Shown here: positions 52,069 through 60,201 of the stretch, one piece after another
Layout of the letters: each line of letters opens with the position of its first letter
Numbering within the stretch: the stretch's first letter is position 1
DNA from: Halobacteria archaeon HArc-gm2
Lineage (GTDB): Archaea; Halobacteriota; Halobacteria; Halobacteriales; Haloarculaceae
Direction: 5' to 3'
DNA: 64,000 nt
Assembly: GCA_025517465.1 (NCBI GenBank)
Contig: JAOPKE010000001.1
Coordinates: forward strand, 248,001-312,000
Position numbers and translations under genes: made by a program
The notes under the pieces: model-generated
The model's database searches: none
The model's input: only the letters and a program-made list of their open reading frames with translations
Told to the model about the DNA's origin: nothing

Positions 52069-52310
52069 TCGAACACAGCAGTGTGGCCACGCGTCTGGAC
52101 CACCGTCGCGCTCGCCAGCTCAGCCAGTTCGTCGGCCAGTTCCTCGGTCGTCGTCCCACCGAGCGAGGACCGGAGGAACTTCACCTTCACGAGGTTCTCG
52201 TTGTCGAGCTGGTTGCGCAGTTCGTCGGCGACGGGGTCGATGCCGCTCTTGCCGACGCGGAGCGTCGCGTCGAGTTCGTGGATCTTCCGGGTTCGGTCGT
52301 CGCTGGTCAT
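52065..52310 (-). CDS. YhbY/CRM family RNA-binding protein
   Basis: An 81-residue CRM-domain protein: HELDATLRVGKSGIDPVADELRNQL (in parts), LVKVKFLRSS, and a C-terminal VVQTRGHTAVFE strand. In place of the GxxG loop of the domain, LRVGKSGID is present. It probably binds pre-ribosomal RNA. ATG 52310 is used; upstream open sequence belongs to the non-coding region. In many haloarchaea it follows the RNase P component 4 gene; here about 700 bp with repeat element 2 lie between them. Confidence 0.9.
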   Translation of the reverse strand: MTSDDRTRKIHELDATLRVGKSGIDPVADELRNQLDNENLVKVKFLRSSLGGTTTEELADELAELASATVVQTRGHTAVFE

Positions 52311-53014
52311 GTACTTCCGAGTTCTATCGACTGGAGGCGTTAAACACTTGCCCAACTGGTCGGGTGTGCCGAAGGTTGGACATTCGATCTGGGGTTCTAG
52401 TTCAGACGTCCGTGTACTGGATCGCTCAGCGCAGATCAAGGACTTAGTGAATTGGCAGAGCTGCTGTGACCTCGAAGTCAAACACCTCGAATGCCCTCGG
52501 CGCGCTCGCGCGCCCTGAACGGGATATCCTCACTGCGTTCGGATAGGGCCCGTTCAGGCCACGCGACCGCACCTCGCCCTTTCATTCCTCCAGGAACTGC
52601 ATCGCTCGCGCGATGAAACGCGTTCGCGATTACAACCACCACTCCCCGGATTCGGCGCCTCCGCGCCGAATCACGCGTCCTTCAGCAACCGTCCGGCGGT
52701 CGGCCGGGAGCGAGTGGCCGAGCAACAGCGAGGCCCTCGCGACCAGGGGAAGGGCAGGGCTGCGGTGCTGTCCTCGGAGGACTGAAAGGGCGAGGTGGGC
52801 TCCGGGAACCCCGGGCCTACAAGCACCGCAGCGAAGCGAGGAGCGCAGCGGGGCCGCGGGACTGGAGCGCGCCGAGGGCTTTCTGGTTGTTGGCGGTCTC
52901 CTTTCTTACAATGCTATCCCATCAAAACACCCACTCAGTTCACACAGCTAGTCATCGAGAGACAGAGCGCGACAGTCCTCACCCGAGTAGCACGGAAAGC
53001 ACCCTCCCAAACAC
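52311..53014. other. 0.7-kb non-coding region holding repeat element 2
   Basis: No gene is supported. The region separates rnp4 and yhbY, both on the minus strand. More than half of it is repeat element 2; see the separate entry. Confidence 0.6.
52482..52898. repeat. Repeat element 2 with inverted arms and conserved core
   Basis: The left arm holds ATGCCCTCGGCGCGCT and CCTCGCCCTTTCATTCCTCC. The core (52662-52771) matches 32566-32676 in reverse, about 90% by eye. The right arm starts GGAGGACTGAAAGGGCGAG and ends GCGCGCCGAGGGCTTTCTGG-TTGTTGGCGGTC. A perfect 10-bp hairpin GATTCGGCGC-CTCC-GCGCCGAATC lies at 52649-52672. Arms face each other, so the whole is a large imperfect palindrome around the core. 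No ORF of note. Confidence 0.65.
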
Positions 53015-53305
53015 TCAGTCGTAGGGATAGCGCGCTTGCGTTCCACAGTCACACGTTATCACGACGTGGCCGTCCTGCAAGCGGACGCGGGCGTTCTTCC
53101 CCGGAATCAGGTAGGCGTCACAGGAGTCACAGGTGAAGCGCTTGAACTCGCGGGGGAGGCCGAGACGGTTGCGTTCGGCGACTCTGCGAGCCCGGCGGAC
53201 GTACTCGCGGGCGCGGTCGGTCTGGCCCTCGCCGGCGGCCTCCTTCGCGAACTCGTGGAGGCGGTCGATGCGCTCGTGGGCGATCTCGGTTTCGCCGGCA
53301 GTCAT
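53015..53305 (-). CDS. rnp4: Ribonuclease P protein component 4
   Basis: A 96-residue Rpr2/Rpp21-type subunit: helical N terminus (AHERIDRLHEFAKEAAGEG), the conserved ARRVAERNRLGLPREFKRFTCD (in parts), and a zinc ribbon with CDSC and CDCG pairs at about 59-62 and 85-87. It helps the RNase P RNA mature tRNA 5' ends. The gene stands just after repeat element 2 with respect to its 3' end; the normal downstream partner yhbY is about 700 bp away. Confidence 0.95.
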   Translation of the reverse strand: MTAGETEIAHERIDRLHEFAKEAAGEGQTDRAREYVRRARRVAERNRLGLPREFKRFTCDSCDAYLIPGKNARVRLQDGHVVITCDCGTQARYPYD

Positions 53306-53431
53306 CGCCCGCTAGTCGGCCACCTCGCCGGGAATAGCTATCGCTTCGTCGTGATAGCCCCGGGACGTCGGCGATCAGCCGATCCGTGGGGATCCGACAC
53401 ATCTTTGTCGGAATGTGGAGGACGGAACATC

Positions 53432-54478
53432 GTGCGCGCGTTGAACTACCTGGAACTGGCGGGGCAACTGGACCGGAGCGGCATCGGCACGTCGGTGAAA
53501 CACCAGCGGGAGGCGCTGGCCGACACCGGCGTCGACGTCGTCACCTCGCCGTGGAACGGCGGCGACCCGGTCCGGGCCGGATTTTCGAAGCTCGGCGGCG
53601 ACCGGTTCTTCTCCGACGTCGACGTGGTCCACTGCAACATGATTGGGCCGGGCACCGTCGCGACGGCACGCCACGCGATGCGGACCGACACGCCGCTGGT
53701 CCTCCACGCCCACGTCACGCGCGAGGACTTCCGCAACAGTTTTCGTGGATCGAACGCCGTCGCGCCGGCACTCGGCCGATACCTCCGGTGGTTCTACTCA
53801 CAGGCCGACCTCGTCCTCTGCCCGAGCGAGTACACGAAGGGCGTCCTCGAATCCTACCCCATCGACGCGCCCATCCAGCCCATCACGAACGGCATCGACC
53901 TGGGGCGGCTCGACGGGTTCGAGGGGTTCCGCGAGGAGTACCGCGAGCGCTACGACGTCGACGGGATGGGCGTGTTCGCCGTCGGCAACGTCTTCGAACG
54001 CAAGGGGCTCTCGACGTTCTGCCGCGTCGCCCGGCAGACTGACTACGACTTCACCTGGTACGGCACCTACGAGAGCGGCCCGAGCGCCTCGGCGACGGTC
54101 CGCAAGTGGACGAACAACCCGCCCGAGAACGTCACGTTCACCGGCTGGGTCGACGACATTCGCGGCGCCTACGGCGCGGGCGACGTGTTCATGTTCCCCG
54201 CGAAGGTGGAGAACCAGGGCATCGTCGTCCTGGAGGCGATGGCCTGCGGGAAGGCCGTCGTCCTCTCTGACATCCCCGTCTTCCGCGAGTTCTACGAGGA
54301 CGGCCACGACTGCCTGATCTGCTCGTCGGAGGAAGAGTTCGCCGACGCGCTTGACCGACTCGCCGAGAATCCCGACCTGCGTGAGCGACTCGGTGAGAAT
54401 GCCCGCGACACGGCCGCCGAGCACGGCCTCGACCGGGTCGGAACCCGGCTGGAATCGCTGTACACAGACTTGATCTGA
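53432..54478 (+). CDS. Glycosyltransferase family 4 protein
   Basis: A 348-residue GT-B enzyme. The GTG start at 53432 is chosen because it follows a GGAGG at 10-15 bases and gives MRALNYLELAGQLDRSGIGT, a normal start; the longer open frame overlaps rnp4. The donor-binding domain has GVFAVGNVFERKGL, VTFTGWVDDI and the E-x7-E motif in VENQGIVVLEAMACG. It transfers a sugar from a nucleotide donor, perhaps to a lipid or surface glycan. It is followed by a second GT4 gene after a 175-bp gap. Confidence 0.9.
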   Translation: MRALNYLELAGQLDRSGIGTSVKHQREALADTGVDVVTSPWNGGDPVRAGFSKLGGDRFFSDVDVVHCNMIGPGTVATARHAMRTDTPLVLHAHVTREDFRNSFRGSNAVAPALGRYLRWFYSQADLVLCPSEYTKGVLESYPIDAPIQPITNGIDLGRLDGFEGFREEYRERYDVDGMGVFAVGNVFERKGLSTFCRVARQTDYDFTWYGTYESGPSASATVRKWTNNPPENVTFTGWVDDIRGAYGAGDVFMFPAKVENQGIVVLEAMACGKAVVLSDIPVFREFYEDGHDCLICSSEEEFADALDRLAENPDLRERLGENARDTAAEHGLDRVGTRLESLYTDLI

Positions 54479-54653
54479 AGGGTAGCGTCCGGATACGCGA
54501 GCCATGCTCGACGTTCCGCCGTCCCGGATCGGCGCGACTAGCAGAGTATCAGTATCGCACCGCTCGCGCCGAACGTGGTCAGTTCCACGTAAGCCCCCAC
54601 CATCTGGATGGAAAGAACAACCATTTAGCCACTGGTCGGTAAAGCCCTCTCCG

Positions 54654-55754
54654 ATGGAACTCCCGCGCGTCGCCGCGTTCACGGACACCTATCTCCCCAC
54701 CGTGAACGGCGTCACCTACACGGTCAAGACGTGGCGCGAGCGGTGGGCCGGCCGCGGCAGTCAGATGGACGTCGTCTACCCGCGGAGCGACCACGAGGCG
54801 ACCGCGGGCGAACACCCGGTGTCCAGTCTCCCGTTCCCCTTCTACGACGGTTTCCGGGTCGGCGTGCCGCAGATTCCCGAGGCGGTCAGTCAGGCCGACG
54901 TCGTCCACGCGCACACGCCCTTCAGCCTCGGGGTGGGAGGCTATCGCCTCTCGCGTCGCCTCGACGTCCCGCTCGTCGCCTCCTACCACACGCCGATCAG
55001 CGAGTACGCCTCCTACATCTCGTTCAACGGCGCCGTCCAGAAGGCCGTCCGCTGCTCGGCCTCGCGGTACGAGCGCTGGTTCCTCGACCGAGCAGACCTC
55101 ATCGTCGCGCCCAGCGAGCGCACCGCCGAGCACGTCCGCGAGAACGTCGGCGTCGCGACGCCCGTCGAAGTGGTCGCCAACGGCGTCGACGTCGAGTTCT
55201 TCCACCCGGTCGATACCGCCTCGTTCCGCGAGCGCTACGACCTGCCCGAGGGCCCGCTCGTCGGCTACACCGGCCGCCACGGCTACGAGAAGTGTCTCGA
55301 CGACGTTATCGACGCCGCCGACGGCCTCGACGTGACCCTGGTGTTCGGCGGTGACGGGCCGGCGCGCGAGGATCTCGAACGCAAGGCCGCCGACGTCGGC
55401 GTCGACGCCCGGTTCCTCGGCTTCCTCGACCGGGAGGAACTCCCCGAGTTCTACAGCGCGCTCGACGTGTTCGCTTTCCCCAGCCCAGTCGAGACGGAGG
55501 GCCTCGTGGCGATGGAGGCCAACGCCTGCGGGACGCCCGTCGTCGGCGTCGACAGCGGCGCGCTGAGCGACACCATCGTCGACGGGAAGACCGGGTTCAC
55601 GTACCCCGAGGGGGACATCGACGCGTTCCGCAGCGACATCGAGCGCGCGCTGTCCGAGTACGACGACCTGCGGGAGACCTGTCTCGACCACCGAGAGAGC
55701 GTGAGCGTCGAACACTCGGTCGACCGCCTCGCTGACGTGTACGGCCGCATCTGA
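54654..55754 (+). CDS. Glycosyltransferase family 4 protein (lipid glycosylation type)
   Basis: A 366-residue GT-B enzyme. The start at 54654 fits a TATA-like CCATTTAGCC about 28 bp upstream. Motifs include AAFTDTYLPTVNGVTYTVKT (the N-terminal signature of this subfamily), VHAHTPFSLG, GYTGRHGYEK, and E-x7-E in ETEGLVAMEANACG. The N-terminal pattern is close to diacylglycerol glycosyltransferases such as MgtA/digalactosyl synthases. A glycolipid role is therefore plausible, though a glycan role cannot be excluded. Paired with the preceding GT4 gene. Confidence 0.9.
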   Translation: MELPRVAAFTDTYLPTVNGVTYTVKTWRERWAGRGSQMDVVYPRSDHEATAGEHPVSSLPFPFYDGFRVGVPQIPEAVSQADVVHAHTPFSLGVGGYRLSRRLDVPLVASYHTPISEYASYISFNGAVQKAVRCSASRYERWFLDRADLIVAPSERTAEHVRENVGVATPVEVVANGVDVEFFHPVDTASFRERYDLPEGPLVGYTGRHGYEKCLDDVIDAADGLDVTLVFGGDGPAREDLERKAADVGVDARFLGFLDREELPEFYSALDVFAFPSPVETEGLVAMEANACGTPVVGVDSGALSDTIVDGKTGFTYPEGDIDAFRSDIERALSEYDDLRETCLDHRESVSVEHSVDRLADVYGRI

Positions 55755-55878
55755 GCTCGTATTTCCGTCGAAATTCTCTCACAGCAGTCCGGGCGGACCC
55801 GTTCGAGTCTCTCCCTGGGTACCTGACAACTAACTGGAAGTCGAAACGGCCACAAGGCCCCGCCTCGAACGGCCCCGT

Positions 55879-56199
55879 ATGGGACTGGGAAGTACGGCCA
55901 AGAAGGTGCAGAAACTGGCCGACGTGGCAGAGAAGACGTACAAACGACTCAACGAACTGCGGGAACAGGTACAGGACGTCCGTTCGACCGTCGACGAGAC
56001 GGGTGAACGCGTCGAGACGCTCGAAACCGAACTGGCCGAACAGCGGGCGATTCTCGACGCCGTCGCCGGGGAACTGGACGTCGAAGCGGACGCCATCGCC
56101 GCAGACGTCGACGCGACCGCCGGGGAGTCCGAACCGGAGAGGTCAGCGGCCGAGGACGCGCCGGCGGATTCGGAAAGTACAGCGACGGCCGAGGACTAG
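55879..56199 (+). CDS. Coiled-coil protein (DUF5798-like)
   Basis: A 106-residue protein with a predicted coiled coil over about residues 8-70 (KKVQKLADVAEKTYKRLNEL, then heptads with E and L) and an acidic, disordered tail. It resembles a haloarchaeal family starting MGLGSTAKK (DUF5798 from memory). No known activity. It converges on the CoA-binding protein gene, with which its end overlaps by four bases. Confidence 0.82.
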   Translation: MGLGSTAKKVQKLADVAEKTYKRLNELREQVQDVRSTVDETGERVETLETELAEQRAILDAVAGELDVEADAIAADVDATAGESEPERSAAEDAPADSESTATAED

Positions 56200-56603
56200 C
56201 CCAGCCGCTCGTGTTCGACCTTCATGCACCGGTCCTGAACGACGTCGAGCCCGGCGTCCTCGGCCCGCTGGGCGGCCTCGTCGTCCTCGATGCCTAACTG
56301 CAGCCAGACGGCTGTCACGTCGTCGCGTTCCAGCGTCGCGTCGACGATGCCCCCGACCTCTTCGCTCGGGCGGAACACGTCCACGACGTCGATTTCGTCC
56401 GGCACGTCCGTCAGGGAGTCGTAGGCTCGCTCGTCCAGAATCTCGTCCGCGAACGGGTTGACGGGAACGATCTGGTAGCCCTGGTTCTGGAGGTAGGACG
56501 GAACGTCGTGAGCAGCCTTGCCCGGCGTCGTCGAACAGCCGACGACGGCGATGGTGTCGTGGTCGAGTATCTCCCGAAGGTCTTCGTCGGATTCGACAGG
56601 CAT
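56196..56603 (-). CDS. CoA-binding domain protein
   Basis: A 135-residue Rossmann-like protein of the COG1832/CoA-binding family. Features are IAVVGCSTTPGKAAHDVPSYLQ (in parts), GYQIVPVNPF, a VDVFRPSEEVGGIV stretch, and VWLQLGIEDDEAAQRAEDAG with conserved Cys near the end (QDRCMKVEH). It binds acyl-CoA or a related ligand; the cellular role is not known. It is a single gene; the upstream region carries three stem-loops. Confidence 0.93.
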   Translation of the reverse strand: MPVESDEDLREILDHDTIAVVGCSTTPGKAAHDVPSYLQNQGYQIVPVNPFADEILDERAYDSLTDVPDEIDVVDVFRPSEEVGGIVDATLERDDVTAVWLQLGIEDDEAAQRAEDAGLDVVQDRCMKVEHERLG

Positions 56604-56672
56604 ACCCGAATAGAGGGGGAGCGCGCAAAAAAGCGTGCTGGCAGCATGCGCGAGCGCAGCGAACGCAGGGCT

Positions 56673-56756
56673 CGGGAGAGGAGCGAAGCGAGTCTCCCGG
56701 CGTCCAGTCGAACAGAGTGAGACTGGGCTCGATAGACGAACGAAGTGAGTCTATCG
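56673..56756. repeat. Three consecutive stem-loops with related loops
   Basis: Stems CGGGAGA/TCTCCCG (56673-56699), CCAGTC/GACTGG (56704-56726) and CGATAGAC/GTCTATCG (56730-56756) have unrelated bases. Their loops GGAGCGAAGCGAG, GAACAGAGTGA and GAACGAAGTGA share a pattern. The array starts 5 bases after the stop of the RecA-like gene and probably ends its transcript. Confidence 0.65.
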
Positions 56757-56760
56757 GGGA

Positions 56761-57417
56761 TCAAGACCCGCGGATTCTGTCGTCCCCGTCGGTCGATGGG
56801 AGGTCGACCGACAGCGACCCGTCGAGGTCGGTCTCGACGACGCCGTCGAACAGCTCGCGGATGGTGCCCATCGCCTCCTCGTCGTGGACCGTCGATTCGA
56901 CGATGGCGACGCCGATGGCGTCGACTTCCTCGATGCGCGTCGTGAGCGCGTGGAGGAACCGGAAGACGGTCTGGAGCGAGGTGTACTGGAGCAGCGTCGT
57001 GACGGAGTTCAACAGGACGCGGTTGTGTTCGACCCCGTGTTCGCACTGGAAGTACTCGATGGACTCGGCGAACTTGATCCCGATGCCGGTCATGTCCGTC
57101 GGCGAGGACGCGTAGCGGACTCGGTCGGTGTCAGTCGGTGACCTGCCCACGTGTCTGGTGACGCAATCGACGATACCCAGCAGGTCGTCGTCGGCACCGC
57201 TGGCGGTCGCGAACACCTCCTCGACCCGCTCGGCCGAGTCGTGCGTCGAGATGACGATCGCCCCCTCACCGGCTGCCATGCCGTGGCGGAGTATCTCGCG
57301 TCCCAGCCGGCGCTTGCCGGTCAACGGCGGCCCGGTGACGAGCACGTTCGTCCCGGGACGGATCGATGCTCCGTCCAGTCGACCACCGAGTGTGTAGCTC
57401 ACGGGTGGTCCCCCCAC
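56761..57417 (-). CDS. RecA/KaiC-like ATPase domain protein (DUF7504-like)
   Basis: A 218-residue P-loop protein: Walker A GPPLTGKR at about residues 29-36, a HDSAERVEEVF segment after the first strand, and VLLNSVTTLLQYTSLQTVFRFLH (in parts) typical of the haloarchaeal HTR-like/DUF7504 group. Gly-Lys is followed by Arg rather than Ser/Thr, so nucleotide hydrolysis may be weak or lost. An alternative GTG start lies five codons in. Such proteins often go with sensory or regulatory systems in haloarchaea. Function unknown. Confidence 0.78.
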   Translation of the reverse strand: MGGPPVSYTLGGRLDGASIRPGTNVLVTGPPLTGKRRLGREILRHGMAAGEGAIVISTHDSAERVEEVFATASGADDDLLGIVDCVTRHVGRSPTDTDRVRYASSPTDMTGIGIKFAESIEYFQCEHGVEHNRVLLNSVTTLLQYTSLQTVFRFLHALTTRIEEVDAIGVAIVESTVHDEEAMGTIRELFDGVVETDLDGSLSVDLPSTDGDDRIRGS

Positions 57418-57556
57418 AGTCCGTTCGAGTCGATTTCCCGCACTGGTGAAGTGGTGTCAGTCGGCTCCTATATCCTTTTCGTCGTGACCTAACACGTGAC
57501 ACCCCCACTCCGAACCGGGGAGTTTAAACCGGAACCGCAGTATAGCAGTTGGTACA

Positions 57557-57631
57557 GGGCGCTTAGCTCAGCCTGGACAGAGTGCATGGCTTCGGACCAT
57601 GTTGTCGGGGGTTCAAATCCCTCAGCGCTCG
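57557..57631 (+). tRNA. tRNA-Arg (TCG)
   Basis: GGGCGCT pairs with AGCGCTC (one G:U). The anticodon stem CATGG/CCATG surrounds CTTCGGA, anticodon TCG for arginine. T-arm GGGGG-TTCAAAT-CCCTC is regular; discriminator G. Downstream carries several partial T-arm copies. Confidence 0.93.
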
Positions 57632-57844
57632 TAGCTTTTCGCGAACGAACGTGAGCGAAATAGCGGAGGGTCTGAGGGATTTGAGGTAGGCGAGACGAGC
57701 GATAGCGAAGTCTCGACGTGGTTCAAATCCCTCAGCGGACGCTCTTTGTTCGTCACGTCCGTTCCTCACAAAATCACGAGCGCTGTGGATTTGAGGGAGA
57801 CCACGAGGGAGCGGAGCGATCGAAGTGGGCGTGGTTCAAATCCC
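57611..57844. repeat. Alternating T-arm copies downstream of tRNA-Arg
   Basis: The tRNA T-arm (57611-57627, GTTCAAATCCCTCAGCG) is followed by an inverted copy TCTGAGGGATTTGA (57671-57684), an exact direct copy of the same 17 bases (57721-57737), a weaker inverted copy TGGATTTGAGGGA (57786-57798), and a shorter direct copy GGTTCAAATCCC (57833-57844). Spacing is about 50-65 bp. A stem GAGAC/GTCTC with a GAGCGATAGCGAA loop lies between. Confidence 0.75.
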
Positions 57845-57959
57845 GAAAGACGCGCAAGCGCGACTTTCGACCTTCGCGAACGCGGGCCGTTCGCTCAGTC
57901 CCGCAGCGCTCCGCTACCAGCCACACCGAAAACGAGACAGTAACTCTCCTCCGACGTCG
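57632..57959. other. Non-coding region after tRNA-Arg
   Basis: No gene here. It is filled by the T-arm copies listed separately, then by sequence to the end of the convergent GH3 gene. Confidence 0.55.
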
Positions 57960-60077
57960 CTACCGCGAAACGCCGGTCTCGACGCGGACGTCCCGGGAGG
58001 ACCGGCCGACTTCCACGCCGTAGGCACCGGGGTCGACCGTCCAGCCGTCCGATTCGTCGTAGCGACGGAAGGCCAGGTCGTCGAGCGTGACGTCGACCGT
58101 GACCGATTCGCCGGCGGGGATCTCGACGGCGGTGTGGCCGGCGAACTCCCGGAGGGGTCGGTCGACGTCGGCGACGCGCGGCGGGCGGACGTACGCCTGG
58201 ACGACTTCGCGACCGTCTCGCGCACTGGTGTTCTCGACGGTGACGCGGACCGTCTCGTCGTCGACCATCTCGACGTCACGGTAGTCGAACTCGGCGTAGG
58301 AGAGGCCGTGACCGAAGGGGTAGGTCGGCTCGGCGTCCGTATCGTCGAAGTGGCGGTAGCCGACGAAGACGCCCTCGTCGTAGCGGACCTCGTCGTCGAC
58401 GCCGGGGTACTGGTGGGGCTCCGTCGCCGGGTATGCCGACTCGGGCGCGAAGGTGACTGGGAGGCGGCCACCGGCGTCGGCGTCGCCGTAGAGCACCGAC
58501 GCGACGGCGTCGCCGTCGGCCTGGCCGGGGTACCACGACTCGACGACGGCGGCGACGTCGTCGCGCCAGGGCAGTTCGACGGGACCGCTGGACTGGACGA
58601 CGACGACGGTCCGGTCGTTCGCGGCGGCGACCGCCTCGACGAGGTCGTCCTGGTCGCCGGGCAGGCGGAGGTCGTCGCGGTCCTCGGCCTCCGTCGTGGC
58701 GTCCTGGACGACGACGACCGCGACGTCTGCCGTTCGGGCCGCCTCGACCGCGTCGTCGATGGCGACGTCTCCCGGCTCGCCGTCCCCGTCCTCCTCGTCG
58801 TCGCCGAAGATGTCGTCGAAGAACGACGGTATCTCGATCTCGGGGACGCCCTGGGCGTAGGTGACCGTCCCGCGGGATCGTTCCCGGATCCCGTCGACGG
58901 TCGGAGTCTCGTCGAACGCCGTCATCTCCGAGGACCCACCGCCGCCGAGCATGGCGACGTTCGCGGCCGGTCCGACCACTGCCACATCCGCGTGGTCGTC
59001 GAGCGGGAGGACGCCGTCGTTTTCGAGCAGGACGGTGCCACGGGTCGCGACCGCCTCGGCGATTTTGCGGTGTTCAGGGGTGTCGATCTCCCCTTCGTTC
59101 CGCTCGTCGTCGAGGACGCCGAACCGCTCCATCTGGCCGAGGATGCGGGCGACCATGTCGTCGAGGCGTGCCTCGGGAACCTCTCCGGCGTCGATGGCCT
59201 CGTCGAGCGGTTCGGCGAACATGCGCGTGCCGGCGGTCTCCGGCGTCGGGAGCGCGTCGGCGTTCCCGAAGTCGATGTCGGAGAGTTCCAGGTCCGGCAT
59301 GTCGAACGATTCCATCATCTCCTCGCTGGTGATACCGGGCATCTCCAGATCGAGGCCGGCGTTGGCGGCGCCGACGGTGGTCTCCGTGCCGAACCAGTCG
59401 GACATGACGAACCCCTCGAACTCCCACTCGTCTTTCAGAATCTCCGTCAGGAGTCGGTGATGGTCGCTCACGTGCGTCCCGTTGACGCGGTTGTAGGCGG
59501 TCATCATCGCGCCGGCGCCGGCGTCGACGGCGGCGCGGAAGCCGGGCAAGTAGCACTCCCGCAGGGCTCTCTCGGAGACGTCGGCGCTGACCCTGGTGCG
59601 TTTGGTCTCCTGGTTGTTCGCGACGAAGTGTTTCGGCGTCGCGACGACGTCCTCGGACTGGACGCCCTCGACGACAGCGCCGGCGAAGGCGCCGGTGAGC
59701 ACGGGGTCCTCCGAGAAGTACTCGAAGTTGCGACCGCAGTGGGGGACCCGTATCAGGTTGAGCCCCGGGCCCAGGAGGACGTCTTGCCCACGCGCGTTCG
59801 CCTCGCGCCCGATGGCCGCGCCCTGCCGTCGCGCGAGCTCGTCGTCGAACGTCGCCGCCAGCGCGATGGACGCCGGGAACGCCGTCGCGGCCTGTCCGGG
59901 GGTTCTGACGCCGAGTGGGCCGTCAGCTAGCTTCAGTTCGGGCACGCCAACTCGGTCAACGCCGGGCAGATAGCCCGTCGCCGTTCCGTCCGGGTCGGGC
60001 GCTCCGTGGACGAGAGCGAGCTTCTCCGCGCGAGTGAGCGATTCGACCAGGTCCGCGATCCGATCGCTGTGGTCCAT
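57960..60077 (-). CDS. Glycoside hydrolase family 3 beta-glucosidase
   Basis: A 705-residue GH3 enzyme. The (beta/alpha)8 domain has ADGPLGVR, CGRNFEYFSEDP at about 114-125, the KHF motif at 149-151 and nucleophile Asp227 (VMSDWFG). The second alpha/beta domain holds AVVGPAANVAMLGGGGSSEM (in parts). A C-terminal fibronectin III-like domain (about 605-690; DREVVQAYV-type pattern) follows. No signal peptide, so it acts in the cytosol on imported oligosaccharides. A clear operator-like palindrome lies between TATA and the start. Single gene. Confidence 0.95.
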   Translation of the reverse strand: MDHSDRIADLVESLTRAEKLALVHGAPDPDGTATGYLPGVDRVGVPELKLADGPLGVRTPGQAATAFPASIALAATFDDELARRQGAAIGREANARGQDVLLGPGLNLIRVPHCGRNFEYFSEDPVLTGAFAGAVVEGVQSEDVVATPKHFVANNQETKRTRVSADVSERALRECYLPGFRAAVDAGAGAMMTAYNRVNGTHVSDHHRLLTEILKDEWEFEGFVMSDWFGTETTVGAANAGLDLEMPGITSEEMMESFDMPDLELSDIDFGNADALPTPETAGTRMFAEPLDEAIDAGEVPEARLDDMVARILGQMERFGVLDDERNEGEIDTPEHRKIAEAVATRGTVLLENDGVLPLDDHADVAVVGPAANVAMLGGGGSSEMTAFDETPTVDGIRERSRGTVTYAQGVPEIEIPSFFDDIFGDDEEDGDGEPGDVAIDDAVEAARTADVAVVVVQDATTEAEDRDDLRLPGDQDDLVEAVAAANDRTVVVVQSSGPVELPWRDDVAAVVESWYPGQADGDAVASVLYGDADAGGRLPVTFAPESAYPATEPHQYPGVDDEVRYDEGVFVGYRHFDDTDAEPTYPFGHGLSYAEFDYRDVEMVDDETVRVTVENTSARDGREVVQAYVRPPRVADVDRPLREFAGHTAVEIPAGESVTVDVTLDDLAFRRYDESDGWTVDPGAYGVEVGRSSRDVRVETGVSR

Positions 60078-60084
60078 AACTGAC

Positions 60085-60098
60085 TGACTATTCAGTCA
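60085..60098 (-). promoter_or_regulatory. Palindromic operator in the GH3 promoter
   Basis: TGACT-GAAT-AGTCA (minus strand) starts 8 bp ahead of the ATG and downstream of a TATA-like CAATTAAG about 34 bp upstream. A bound protein would block initiation. The motif resembles sites I know in front of haloarchaeal TetR/AcrR-type genes. Confidence 0.55.
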
Positions 60099-60201
60099 AC
60101 CTCCACTTAATTGTTGCTGGCGCCGTTCGCCAGACACCCCCCCGGTGTGAGGGAGCTAGTCAGGGAACCGACTCGTCGGATTCACGACCGCCGGTGACCT
60201 A

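Noticed and set aside
32238-52898. CRISPR array or insertion sequence as the source of the two repeats
   Set aside because: There are no regularly spaced short repeats, no cas genes and no transposase frame; the modules are long and inverted.
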